Of a stretch of DNA of 64,000 nucleotides, positions 15,753 to 24,069 are shown one piece after another. Position numbers and translations under genes: made by a program. The DNA comes from Chloroflexia bacterium SDU3-3 (GTDB lineage: Bacteria > Chloroflexota > Chloroflexia > Chloroflexales > Roseiflexaceae), in contig WBOU01000018.1 of the NCBI GenBank assembly GCA_009268125.1, positions 62,001-126,000 of the forward strand, given 5' to 3'. The notes below the pieces were generated by a model, which was not told where the DNA came from, searched no databases, and was given only the letters and a program-made list of their open reading frames with translations. Numbering within the stretch: position 1 is the stretch's first letter; each line of letters starts with the position of its first letter.

Positions 15753-17003
15753 CTACGCGCCGCTCTCCTGCACCAGCGCCCGCAGGATGGTGCGCTGGCC
15801 GATCAGGCCCTGGGCGCGGCCCTGCTCATCCACCGCCGCCAGCCAGGCGCTGCCCTGCTCGTGCAGCAGCGCGATGGCCTGATCGTACCCGGCGGCGGTG
15901 GGTAGGCTGGGCAGGGGCGCGAGCGGCAGCGAGGCCACGCGGGTCTCGCCCAGCAGCTCGGCCAGGGCCGGGCTGCTGGGCTGGCCGCTGCGGAAGAAGG
16001 CCACCAGCGAATCGCGCAGGGGCGGCTCGGCCCCGGCCAGCAGCGCGCCGATGTCGAGCACGCCTAGGGGGTGGCCGTTGTCGAGCACCACCAGCGGCAC
16101 ATCGCCGACCTCGGCGAGCCGCTCGATGCCCTCGTTGGCCAGGGCGTAGCCTAGCACCGACTTGCGCACGCCCTGCATCAGCAGCCCGATCGGCGAGGGC
16201 CGCTCGGCGTCGCGGATGGGGCTGTCGGATGCGGCGCGGCTCTCCTGGGCGGCCTGGAGCGCGTGGCTGGTGGTGAAAATGCCGTGGAAGCGGCCCTCGC
16301 GATTGGTGACGGGCACCTCGTCGAGGCCCCACTCGATCATGGCCTTGGTGGCCTGCAGCACCGACGAGTCGACCGAGAGCGCCAGCACCTCGCTGCGGAT
16401 GGCCTGGGCGAGCGGCGTGGCCTCAAGCGGGGCCAGCAGCGCGGCGCGCTGGGCCTCGGGCAGGGCGGCCAGCAGCTCGGGGGCGAGCTGGGCGTGGCGG
16501 CGCATGTCGGCGTGGCTGAAGGTGCCCACCAGGCGCTGCTGGTCGTCGGTGATCGGCAGGGCGCTGTGCGCCCCCAGCATCAGGCGGATGGCGTCGGCCA
16601 CGCTGCGGTGGGACGCGATGGTGGCCACATCGCGGGCGGCCAGGTCGCCCACGCGGCGCTCACCGAACGGCCCGCTGCTGCGCAGGGTGGCGCGGTAGAT
16701 CTGCACCTGCTCGATGGTGATCAGGGCGTCGGGCAGCAGCGCGTCGAGCGAGGGCAGGATGCGGCCCACGCGGTCGGCGCGGTCGATCCACTCGATCACC
16801 ACCGGCAGCTTCTGGTTGGGGTCGCCGCTCTCGGTGGCCAGCCGCTGGCTCACGCCGAACCCGGCCAGCCCGCGCAGCGCGGTCGCGCCGGTGGCCCCGG
16901 CCTCGCGCAGGGTCTCAAGCGTAGCCAGGTAGCTGGGACGCCCGCTGATCGTATCTTTCTCGCTCAGGTAGATTCGTACACGCTGAACGCTGTCGGATTG
17001 CAT
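15753..17003 (-). CDS. DUF190 (PII-like) - CBS domain fusion protein
   Basis: A 416-residue cytoplasmic regulator. The N-terminal domain (about 1-105; RVRIYLSEKDTISGRPSYLA, REAGATGATALRGLAGFG) is a DUF190 PII-like fold. The rest holds about four CBS-type motifs: VGDLAARDVATIASHRSVADAIRLML, LVGTFSHADMRRHA, AIRSEVLALSVDSSVLQATKAMIEWGLDEVPV and LIGQRTILRALVQ, likely two Bateman modules. CBS pairs bind adenine nucleotides or S-adenosylmethionine, and DUF190 proteins are thought to trimerise like PII and often adjoin fluoride or metal transporters (CrcB). No such transporter is adjacent here. A sensor of energy state or ions is the best guess. Confidence 0.82.
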   Translation of the reverse strand: MQSDSVQRVRIYLSEKDTISGRPSYLATLETLREAGATGATALRGLAGFGVSQRLATESGDPNQKLPVVIEWIDRADRVGRILPSLDALLPDALITIEQVQIYRATLRSSGPFGERRVGDLAARDVATIASHRSVADAIRLMLGAHSALPITDDQQRLVGTFSHADMRRHAQLAPELLAALPEAQRAALLAPLEATPLAQAIRSEVLALSVDSSVLQATKAMIEWGLDEVPVTNREGRFHGIFTTSHALQAAQESRAASDSPIRDAERPSPIGLLMQGVRKSVLGYALANEGIERLAEVGDVPLVVLDNGHPLGVLDIGALLAGAEPPLRDSLVAFFRSGQPSSPALAELLGETRVASLPLAPLPSLPTAAGYDQAIALLHEQGSAWLAAVDEQGRAQGLIGQRTILRALVQESGA

Positions 17004-17215
17004 GGTGGTTTCCTGCTGCTATCGCGCATAATTGCTGCGATTATACCAGAGCGCGCCTCGCCGCCGCCATAGCCGCATGGTCAGATCTTCGCGCGGGGCT
17101 GCCCTGCGCTGTCTATGATGGACACTCGTAATAGCGCTGTGGTAGGGTACGCCGAAATGTGCTGGGAAACCGTTCTTTCTTGCGAAGGAATTGTGGTACC
17201 TTGATTAGCAAACCA

Positions 17216-17256
17216 GCGGAGCGCTCGCCCAGGGCGTGGGTCGGGCGCTCCGCTTT
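17216..17256 (+). terminator. Terminator-like hairpin in the FHA gene leader
   Basis: GCGGAGCGC (17216-17224) pairs with GCGCTCCGC (17245-17253), with an inner CGCCC/GGGCG helix and TTT after it. A second small hairpin (CGGCA/TGCCG, 17257-17271) lies just before the AAGGAGG ribosome site. The pair could be an attenuator for the FHA gene. Confidence 0.45.
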
Positions 17257-17288
17257 CGGCATATGCTGCCGATAGAAGGAGGCATGGT

Positions 17289-17600
17289 ATGGCGGTTGTG
17301 CTTGAGCTGACGGCGATCACTGGCGATGAGCGCCGCAAGCAGTTTCTTGCCGAGAAGCGGGTGACCTCAATCGGCAGCGCCCCTGGCAACGATCTGGTGT
17401 TCTACGAGCGCCACGTCGAGGAGCGGCACGCGGAGATCCACCAGATGTTTGGCCACTTCTTCATCATCCCGCTCACGCCGAATGGGCGCGGCGTGTCGCT
17501 CAACGGCGTGCCGGTCTCGGGCCGCAGCCGTTTGGCGGCGGGCGATGTGCTGACGCTCGGGGCTACCAGCTACCGCATCTCCATCGGTAAGGCGAGCTAA
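17289..17600 (+). CDS. Small FHA-domain protein
   Basis: A single forkhead-associated domain of 103 residues behind AAGGAGG. Typical elements are VTSIGSAPGNDLVFYE (with the Gly-Ser-x-x-x-Asn-Asp phosphothreonine-binding loop; the usual Arg of GR is Gly-Ser here), VEERHAEIHQ (the Ser/His-Ala-x-Ile loop), GRGVSLNGVPV and a GDVLTLGATSYRI end. FHA domains bind pThr peptides. The lack of Arg in the first loop (IGSAPGND rather than IGRAPxND) may weaken phosphopeptide binding. No Ser/Thr kinase gene is nearby. The stop codon overlaps the stop of the convergent polyketide synthase gene by four bases. Confidence 0.85.
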   Translation: MAVVLELTAITGDERRKQFLAEKRVTSIGSAPGNDLVFYERHVEERHAEIHQMFGHFFIIPLTPNGRGVSLNGVPVSGRSRLAAGDVLTLGATSYRISIGKAS

Positions 17601-18649
17601 CCCTGCACCAGGGCCAGCTCGCAGCTGAACCCAGGCCCCAGCACCGCCAGCACCCCATACTCGCCCGGGCGCACCGACCCCTCGCGCAGAAACCGATCGA
17701 GCACGAAGAACACCGTGGATGACGACATGTTGCCGTGGTCGCGCAGCACGCCGCGCGTATGGCGCAGGCGCTCGGGGTCGATGCCCAGCGCATCCTCGTA
17801 GGCGCGCACCACCTTGGCGCCGCCGGGGTGCAGCACCCAGTGGGCCACGCTGTCGAGCGTGAGCCCGTGGGCGGCCAGCAGCTCGGCCACGTTGTCGCGC
17901 ATCAGCGTCTGCACGATGTGTGGGATGCGCGGCGAGAACACCACACGCATGCCGGTGTCCACGATATCCCAGCCCATCACCTCGCGGGTGTCGGGCCAGA
18001 GCGTGCTCTGGGTGGCCAAGATGCGCGGCCCGGCCTGGGCCACGGCGTCGCCCTCCACCAGCAGGGCCGCCGCGCCGTCGGAAAAGAGCGAGGAGGCGAT
18101 CAGGTTGCGCTTGGAGAAGTCGTCCCACTGGAAGGTCAGGCTGCACAGCTCGGATGTGACCAGCAGCACTCGCTCGGCGGGGTGGGCCAGGGCATAGTCG
18201 TAGGCGCGGGCCAGCCCGCCCACGCCGCCCGCGCAGCCCAGCCCCCAGATGGGTGTGCGGCGGGTGTGCGGCCCCATGCCCATGCGGTTGATCAGCATGG
18301 CATCCAGGCTGGGCGCGGCCAGCCCGGTGGTGGTCACGAAGATCAGGTGGTCGATATCGCCCGCGCCCAGCCCCGCCGAGCGCAGGCACTGCTCGGCGGC
18401 CTGCTGGGCGATGTCGGTGGCGACCTGGATGAACAGGTCGTTGCACTCTTTGAAGCTACGGGGCGTCTGGAACCACTCCAGCGGCGCGGCGATGGCGCGA
18501 TTGTCGATCTGGGCGTGGGCGAACACGCTCATATAGCGGTCGATGCCGGGGAAGGCCGGGCCGAAGTAGGCGCGGGCGAAGTCGCGGGCCTGATCCTGCG
18601 CGACCTGGTGCGGCGGCAGCGCGGTGCCGATGGCGCGAATGCTGGGCAT
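17597..18649 (-). CDS. Type III polyketide synthase
   Basis: Chalcone/stilbene-synthase-like enzyme of 350 residues that condenses malonyl-CoA units on an acyl-CoA starter. The start ATG 18649 follows AAGGAG. The catalytic triad is visible: Cys139 in WGLGCAGGVGG, His274 in WVLHPGGAK and Asn307 in DHGNMSSSTV. The N-terminal IRAIGTALPPHQVAQ matches the bacterial alkylresorcinol/alkylpyrone group. The product (alkylresorcinol, pyrone or other) cannot be predicted. No methyltransferase or oxygenase tailoring gene is adjacent. An AraC-type regulator lies upstream on the same strand with a 132-base gap, and may control it. Its 3' end overlaps the FHA gene by four bases. Confidence 0.92.
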   Translation of the reverse strand: MPSIRAIGTALPPHQVAQDQARDFARAYFGPAFPGIDRYMSVFAHAQIDNRAIAAPLEWFQTPRSFKECNDLFIQVATDIAQQAAEQCLRSAGLGAGDIDHLIFVTTTGLAAPSLDAMLINRMGMGPHTRRTPIWGLGCAGGVGGLARAYDYALAHPAERVLLVTSELCSLTFQWDDFSKRNLIASSLFSDGAAALLVEGDAVAQAGPRILATQSTLWPDTREVMGWDIVDTGMRVVFSPRIPHIVQTLMRDNVAELLAAHGLTLDSVAHWVLHPGGAKVVRAYEDALGIDPERLRHTRGVLRDHGNMSSSTVFFVLDRFLREGSVRPGEYGVLAVLGPGFSCELALVQG

Positions 18650-18781
18650 AGAATCTCCTTCTTGTGTATCCTGCGCTCTGCTCAGCAGGATGGCGGCCAT
18701 GCTATCAGGAAAACGCACGATGTCGCTGGCCGGATTCAGCTTTCGCCTTTTTGGTGGCGCAAGCAGCGTGGGCGATCTGCT

Positions 18782-19717
18782 CTAGCCCGCCGCGCTGGCG
18801 CTGCGCCGCCTGCGGTACTGCGCGGGCGTCAGGCGCACCTCGCGCTTGAAGGCCTTGCGGAATGCGCCCTCGGACTCGTAGCCCAGCCGCTCGGCGATCT
18901 CCTCGGTCGGCATGCTGTCCTTTTTGAGCAGCCGGGTGGCGCAGTGCATGCGCCAGCGCGTGAGGTAGCGCATGGGCGGCTCGCCCACCAGCTGCGTGAA
19001 GCGGGCCGAGAAGGCCGAGCGCGAGAGCGCGACGGCGCTGGCTAGCTCCTCGACCTTCCACTGGCGCTCGGGGTGCTGGTGGATCAGGCCGACCGCGCCG
19101 CCGATTGGGCCGTCGCGCAGGGCCGCAAGCCAGCCGGTGGCCGCCGCATCCTGCTGCTCGATCCACACGCGGAGCATCTGGATCACCAGCAGTTCGGCGA
19201 GGCGGCTGAGCACCGCCCCTCGGCCTGGCTGGGGTGAAGCCGACTCGCTGGCGATCAGGTTGACGATGGCGGCGAAGGCTGGTTGCATGTGCCCGTGCGC
19301 GCCGGGGATGTGGATCACGTTGGGCAGCAGGTGCAGCAGCGGGAAGAGGCCGGGGTGCTCGAAGCGAAACGCGCCGCACAGCAGCGCCTGGTCGGTGCGC
19401 CCGCCCGCGCTGGGGAAGATCTCGTAGGGCTGGCCTATGGTGTGGTCGAGCGGGACGGTGTAGCTCAGCGGCGCGGCGGGGTCGTCGCAGATCGTGTGGG
19501 CCTGCCCCCTGGGGAAGAACACCACGTCGCCCTGCCCCACCTCGATGGCTCGCTCCTCGCCCTCCACAAAGATGTAGCCCGCGCCAAATCGCAGCATGTG
19601 AAAGACGCTGTCGCTCGATGCCAGGAAGGCCACACGCCAGCGCGGCGTCAGCTCGCGGCGCGAGGAGAGCCAGCCCTTTAGCTCTAGGCCGTTGAGCACA
19701 TCGGTGAGCACATCCAT
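18782..19717 (-). CDS. AraC-family transcriptional regulator (cupin sensor)
   Basis: A 311-residue regulator. ATG 19717 (MDVLTDVL) behind GAGGGAGGC is preferred over a GTG three bases earlier. The N-terminal cupin-like domain (about 25-180) has VFHMLRFGAGYIFVEGEE and GDVVFFPRGQAHTI, the AraC_binding/cupin_6 pattern. The C-terminal double helix-turn-helix has WKVEELASAVALSRSAFSARFTQLVGEPPMRYLTRWRM and EEIAERLGYESEGAFRKAFKRE. It is divergent from the DHFR-like gene and upstream of the polyketide synthase. Two ATCTGC(G/A)ATAT repeats in the divergent gap are candidate operators. Confidence 0.9.
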   Translation of the reverse strand: MDVLTDVLNGLELKGWLSSRRELTPRWRVAFLASSDSVFHMLRFGAGYIFVEGEERAIEVGQGDVVFFPRGQAHTICDDPAAPLSYTVPLDHTIGQPYEIFPSAGGRTDQALLCGAFRFEHPGLFPLLHLLPNVIHIPGAHGHMQPAFAAIVNLIASESASPQPGRGAVLSRLAELLVIQMLRVWIEQQDAAATGWLAALRDGPIGGAVGLIHQHPERQWKVEELASAVALSRSAFSARFTQLVGEPPMRYLTRWRMHCATRLLKKDSMPTEEIAERLGYESEGAFRKAFKREVRLTPAQYRRRRSASAAG

Positions 19718-19748
19718 CACGCCTCCCTCTCTGGACGATCAGACCCAT

Positions 19749-19824
19749 ATCTGCGATATTATAACCTTATCCGTCTTCTCTGTCCGCCCTAGAATAGGCG
19801 ACATCGAATCAAGATCTGCAATAT
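19749..19824. promoter_or_regulatory. Direct ATCTGC(G/A)ATAT repeats, candidate AraC operators
   Basis: ATCTGCGATAT at 19749-19759 and ATCTGCAATAT at 19814-19824 are 65 bases apart in the gap between the divergent regulator and reductase genes. One lies near the regulator start and one just before the reductase ribosome site. Confidence 0.5.
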
Positions 19825-19836
19825 GGGAGAAGACAG

Positions 19837-20337
19837 ATGAAGACGATCCTCTGGGCCACCCTCACCGCCAACGGCAACTACGCACGCTCACACGTGCAGC
19901 CGCCCAAGCCCGAGACGCTCGCCGATTTTGCCGACCACGTGCGCCAGGTGGGCAACTTTATCGTCGGGCGACGGACGTTCGAGAACTTCGCCGCAGGCGG
20001 GCCGAACAGCCCGAGCCCGTTTGCTGGGGTTGACATCGTGGTGGTCTCCCGCCAGCCGCTGCCCCTGCCTGCGGTCGCGCCTGACCCGCAGGCAGCGCTG
20101 GCCCTGCTGGAGGCCAAGGGCCACCAGACCGCGCTGATCTCGGGCGGCGAGACCCTGCACAACGCCTTTCTGGCGGCGGGGCTGGTGGATGAGCTGGTGC
20201 TGAACATCGTGCCCGTGCTGGAGGATCGCGGGCTGAACATCCTGCTGCGCGAGGGCGACTACCGCGAGCTGCGGCTGCTGGAGCAGCGCCCGCTGGGGTC
20301 GGGCATCATCCAGCTGCGCTACGCGCTGGCGCGGTGA
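19837..20337 (+). CDS. RibD C-terminal / dihydrofolate-reductase-like protein
   Basis: A 166-residue NADPH-dependent reductase-fold protein with a GGAGAAGACAG ribosome site. It shows MKTILWATLTANGNYAR, VGNFIVGRRTFENFA (the substrate/NADPH loop of the DHFR superfamily), VVVSRQPLPL, ALISGGETLHNAFLAAGLVDELVLNIVPVL and a C-terminal strand. The pattern ISGG-hhhxxhLxxxLVDExxLxxxPVhhGxG is that of the RibD-C (YyaP/DHFR-like) group; here the last part reads EDRGLNIL. Stand-alone members often respond to stress and have no proven substrate. Divergent placement with an AraC regulator suggests inducible expression. Confidence 0.82.
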   Translation: MKTILWATLTANGNYARSHVQPPKPETLADFADHVRQVGNFIVGRRTFENFAAGGPNSPSPFAGVDIVVVSRQPLPLPAVAPDPQAALALLEAKGHQTALISGGETLHNAFLAAGLVDELVLNIVPVLEDRGLNILLREGDYRELRLLEQRPLGSGIIQLRYALAR

Positions 20338-20345
20338 GCCGAGGG

Positions 20346-20388
20346 TGAAAAAACGCCCCGCCGATGCACATGGCATCGGCGGGGCGTT
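20346..20388 (-). terminator. Intrinsic terminator of gltX
   Basis: A 16-bp stem (20352-20367 with 20373-20388, loop ACATG) lies nine bases past the gltX stop. On the minus strand it is followed by a run of six T. It may also end the convergent reductase transcript. Confidence 0.9.
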
Positions 20389-20396
20389 GTGCTGTG

Positions 20397-21875
20397 CTAG
20401 GCCAGGGCCTGCGCGGCGGCCTCTAGGCGGGCCAGCGTGCGCTCCTTGCCTAGCGCCTCCAGTGTCTCGAACAGCGGCGGGGCCACGCTGCGGCCCGTGA
20501 CGGCCACGCGGATCGCGCCGAAGAGCTGCCCGGGCTTCAGGCCCAGCTCCTCGCAGAGCGCGCGCAGCTGCTCCTCAAGCTGGGCGTGCGACCAGCCCTC
20601 GGCGGGGGCCAGCTTGGCGCGGGCGGCCTGGAGCGCGGCCAGCGTGCCCGCCTGGTCCATCTTCTTGGGGATGAGCAGCGCCGTGTCGGGGTAGCTCACA
20701 TCCTTGAAGAAGAACTCCAGCAGCTCGGGGGCCTGCCCCAGCTCCTCCAGCCGCTCGTGCACCAGCGGCACCAGCGTGCGCAGGTAGTCGGCGCTGGCCT
20801 CGAACCCGGCGCTGGCCAGGAAGGGCAGGATCTGCTTGGCCACCTGCTCGGGCGAGAGCTTGCGGATGTAGATGCCGTTCATGTCGCGCAGCTTCTCGGG
20901 GTTCCAGCGCGCTGGCGAGGACTGCACGCGGTCGACGGTGAAGCGCTCGACGATCTCATCCCGCGTCATGATCTCGGTGTGGTCGTCGTAGCTCCAGCCC
21001 TGGAGCGCCAGATAGTTGAACATGGCGTCGGCCAGGTAGCCGCGCTCCCAGAAGCGGTTGGCGGCCACGTCGTCTTTGCGCTTCGAGAGCTTGCCCTTGC
21101 CGTCCTGGCGCAGCACCACGGGCAGGTGCGCGAACTGCGGCTGCTCCCAGCCGAAGGCGCGGTACAGCAGCACGTGGTAGGGCGCGCTGGGCACCCACTC
21201 GTCCGAGCGCAGCACGTGGGTGATGCCCATCAGGTGGTCGTCGACCAAGTGGGCCAGGTGGTAGACCGGCATGCCCGTGGTCTTGAGCAGCACGATGTCG
21301 TAGAGCTGGTCGTTGCCGATGCTGATGCCCTCCTCGCCGCCTCGGATGAGGTCGGTGAAGTGGGTGGTGCCCTCGGTCGGCACCTTCAGGCGCACGGTGT
21401 AGGGCTTGCCGGTGGCGGCCAGCTCGCGCTGCTGGGCCAGCGTCCAGTCGCGTTCGGGGCCGCGGAAGCGAAACGCCTTCTGGCCGCGCGCGTCGGCCTC
21501 GGCGCGCAGCTGGTCCAGCTCCTCGGGGGTGGTGAAGGACATGTAGGCGTGGCCGCTCTCCAGCAGCTGCTCGACGTAGGGCTGGTAGATCCCGGCCTGC
21601 TTGCGCTCGGACTGCACGTACGGCCCGTGTGGCCCGCCGATGTCCGGCCCCTCGTCCCAGGTGATGCCCACCCAGCGCAGCGAGTCCATCAGGTTGTCGG
21701 CGGCACCCTCGACAAAGCGCGCCTCGTCGGTGTCCTCGATGCGCAGCAGGAACTGGCCGCCGTAGTGCTTGGCGAACAGCCAGTTGAACAGGGCGGTGCG
21801 CACGCCGCCGATGTGGAGGTATCCTGTCGGGCTGGGCGCGAAGCGCACGCGCACCGGGCCGGTGATCTCTGCCAT
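20397..21875 (-). CDS. gltX: Glutamyl-tRNA synthetase
   Basis: Charges tRNA(Glu), and possibly tRNA(Gln), with glutamate in translation. The start ATG 21875 (MAEITGPVRVRFAPSPTG) follows GAGGT; an ATG four codons earlier lacks a site. The class I signatures are present: PSPTGYLHIGGVRTALFN (HIGH region) and GKLSKRKDD (KMSKS equivalent). The 492-residue length and C-terminal anticodon-binding helical domain are normal. The last third has PEQVAKQILPFLASAGF and LKPGQLFGAIRVAVTGRSVAPPLFETLEALG, typical of bacterial GluRS. A TATAAT box on the minus strand (21972-21977) gives a likely promoter. Confidence 0.97.
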   Translation of the reverse strand: MAEITGPVRVRFAPSPTGYLHIGGVRTALFNWLFAKHYGGQFLLRIEDTDEARFVEGAADNLMDSLRWVGITWDEGPDIGGPHGPYVQSERKQAGIYQPYVEQLLESGHAYMSFTTPEELDQLRAEADARGQKAFRFRGPERDWTLAQQRELAATGKPYTVRLKVPTEGTTHFTDLIRGGEEGISIGNDQLYDIVLLKTTGMPVYHLAHLVDDHLMGITHVLRSDEWVPSAPYHVLLYRAFGWEQPQFAHLPVVLRQDGKGKLSKRKDDVAANRFWERGYLADAMFNYLALQGWSYDDHTEIMTRDEIVERFTVDRVQSSPARWNPEKLRDMNGIYIRKLSPEQVAKQILPFLASAGFEASADYLRTLVPLVHERLEELGQAPELLEFFFKDVSYPDTALLIPKKMDQAGTLAALQAARAKLAPAEGWSHAQLEEQLRALCEELGLKPGQLFGAIRVAVTGRSVAPPLFETLEALGKERTLARLEAAAQALA

Positions 21876-22251
21876 GGTTGACCTCATCTTGCTTGGCGCG
21901 CGCGGCTAGGCATAAAAATGCGGGCCAGTGGCCCAGGCTGCGCGCGACCGTTCATCTTCAGACTGGGGGATATTATACCTGAGAAATGCGCCGCTGCGCG
22001 CTCGCTCGGCGGCGCGGTTTGCCACCAAGACACCAAGGAAGAAACGGGGGCGCACCCCGCGAAGGCTTAGCGCATGATGTTTGCGCCTGTTTCGTTTGGC
22101 TGACCGCTAGCGCGCGGGGCGAGATGCCTATTGGGGGATTGAACGAGCGCGATGGGATGTGGTAGAATATTTTGCCGTTATATGTTGTTGAGGTTTGCTA
22201 TACACAATTTTTACCACAGAACATATTTTCTAGGAAAAGAAAGGCAAGTGG
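21876..22251. other. Spacer between gltX and the Gabija-type island
   Basis: The left part holds the gltX promoter region. Bases 22021-22043 carry a CACCAAGACACCAAGG-type octamer repeat. The right part becomes AT-rich and contains a promoter (TTGAAC 22139-22144, 18-base spacer, TAGAAT 22163-22168) for the island. No gene seen. Confidence 0.6.
22139..22168 (+). promoter_or_regulatory. Sigma-70-like promoter of the defence island
   Basis: TTGAAC and TAGAAT are separated by 18 bases. They would start a transcript near 22175, about 75 bases before the GTG start of the nuclease gene. Confidence 0.6.
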
Positions 22252-24069
22252 GTGCATATTTCACGAATAGAAATTGTGAACTTTCGAAACTTCTCCAATC
22301 TGGAAGTGTTTTTAGGAGAGCATGCCGTAATAGTTGGTGAAAACAAGGTTGGTAAGTCTAATTTGCTATATGCATTGCGGTTAATTCTTGACCCCTCCCT
22401 TTCTGATTCTGCCCGGAATCTTCGTCAAGAAGATTTCTGGGATGGTCTTAATCGACCTCTTACTAAAGATCACCAGATCACCATTTCTATAGATATTACA
22501 GATTTCGAAAACAACGAAAATTTGTTGGCTATTCTGGCTGAACATTTGATTCAACCCAATCCGATGGTAGCTCGACTAACATATGTTTTTCAGCCGCTTC
22601 CAGGACTTCAGGGTAATCCGGTCAAAGATGCTGACTATGAGTTCTTTATATATGGTGGTGGCCGATTAGGAAATCGTATTAGTTATGAGGTTCGGCGACG
22701 CCTTCCACTTGAGTTGCTGCCAGCATTACGTGATTGCGCGAACGATCTAGAAAGATGGACACGCTCTCCTCTCCGACCACTCTTGAATAAAGCTGCTAGC
22801 ACTATTACTCAACCTTTGCTTGAAGAACTTGCAAAAGGGGTAGATGAAGCTACAGAGAGAATAGCACATGTCCCTGAAGTCGATAAAGTTGCGAGATCTA
22901 TCAGTAGTAAACTTGAGAGAATGGTTGGCTCAGCGCAGATGCTGGATAATGTTCTGAGGTTTTCATCGGCTGATCCGGATATGCTTATTCGAACCCTTCG
23001 ATTGTTTATTGATGGTGGAAAGCGTGGGATTGGAAATGCTAGTTTGGGCTCTACAAATCTGCTTTACTTTGCGCTGAAGTCACTAGAGTATGACCAACTA
23101 GCAGAAGATGGAGATCGAGACCACACTTTCTTAGCAATTGAGGAGCCTGAAGCCCATCTTCACCCGAACTTGCAACGGTTAATCTTTCGGCATTATTTGA
23201 GGCCACGTGATGCCGCTGAGAACAATATGGTTGGACCATCCTCTACTATTCTAATGACTACTCATTCACCCCATGTAGTAAGTGTAACTCCTATAAAAGA
23301 TCTCGTATTGTTACGGCGTAATAATTCTGGCAATGCAACAGAGGCTGTTTCAACCGTTGGCCTAAATTTTTCAGATGCAGACATTGCAGATTTAGAGCGT
23401 TATCTTGATATCAATCGAGGAGAGATTTTGTTCGCACGTGGCATCATCCTTGTTGAGGGTGATGCTGAACGATTTCTTCTTCCCGTTTTAGCTAGACAGC
23501 AGGGGATTGATCTAGATGAGTTAGGCATTTCTATTTGTTCTGTTTCTGGGATAAATTTTGGACCATATCTTAATTTGCTTGGTCCCAAGGGGTTAAATAT
23601 ACCCGTTATTGCATTTACGGATATGGACCCACCTAAAAAAGACGGAGAAGATCAAGAACCACAAGGACCTAAACGTGTAGCTTATCAGATGTTGGTTCAT
23701 CTAATTGAAGAAACTATATACCAGGGAAAAGAACTTTACGAATTATTGTCTATGGCGGAAGAATATGGCATATACATTAACGGCTATACATTTGAAGTAG
23801 ATTTATTTCAGTCAGGTCTTAGTAGTTCGTTTGCTACATCTATGGAAAGCCTTGATTGTAGTAAACCAGCTAAAGAAAGAATGAAAACATGGTCTGTAAA
23901 CCCAGACTCTCTAGTTATAGAGAAATTTCTAAAAGATATCGAGAGTGTTGGAAAAGGAAGATTTGCTCAGAGACTTGCATCTATTATTTTAATGAATGAT
24001 GCAAAGGAGTGTCCAGAATATATTGCTAAGGGTTTAGAGTATATCATTAGGAGGTGTCAATATGAATAA
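22252..24069 (+). CDS. gajA: OLD-family ATP-dependent nuclease, GajA-like
   Basis: Nuclease subunit of a Gabija-type anti-phage pair. The 605-residue protein starts at GTG 22252 after an AAAGG site. The N-terminal ABC-like ATPase (about 1-385) has HISRIEIVNFRNF, Walker A GENKVGKSN (29-37), an ASLGSTNLLYFAL signature region and Walker B LAIEEPEAHLHP (Glu297/298). A TTHSPHVV switch follows. The C-terminal TOPRIM domain has LVEGDAERFLLPVLA (about 400-414) and the Asp pair AFTDMDPP (about 455-462), the class 2 OLD metal site. Base composition is much more AT-rich than the neighbours. The next gene, a UvrD-like helicase, overlaps the 3' end by eight bases, which defines the OLD plus helicase pair. 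Family known to nick phage DNA when nucleotide pools fall; activity here is inferred. Confidence 0.85.
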   Translation: MHISRIEIVNFRNFSNLEVFLGEHAVIVGENKVGKSNLLYALRLILDPSLSDSARNLRQEDFWDGLNRPLTKDHQITISIDITDFENNENLLAILAEHLIQPNPMVARLTYVFQPLPGLQGNPVKDADYEFFIYGGGRLGNRISYEVRRRLPLELLPALRDCANDLERWTRSPLRPLLNKAASTITQPLLEELAKGVDEATERIAHVPEVDKVARSISSKLERMVGSAQMLDNVLRFSSADPDMLIRTLRLFIDGGKRGIGNASLGSTNLLYFALKSLEYDQLAEDGDRDHTFLAIEEPEAHLHPNLQRLIFRHYLRPRDAAENNMVGPSSTILMTTHSPHVVSVTPIKDLVLLRRNNSGNATEAVSTVGLNFSDADIADLERYLDINRGEILFARGIILVEGDAERFLLPVLARQQGIDLDELGISICSVSGINFGPYLNLLGPKGLNIPVIAFTDMDPPKKDGEDQEPQGPKRVAYQMLVHLIEETIYQGKELYELLSMAEEYGIYINGYTFEVDLFQSGLSSSFATSMESLDCSKPAKERMKTWSVNPDSLVIEKFLKDIESVGKGRFAQRLASIILMNDAKECPEYIAKGLEYIIRRCQYE

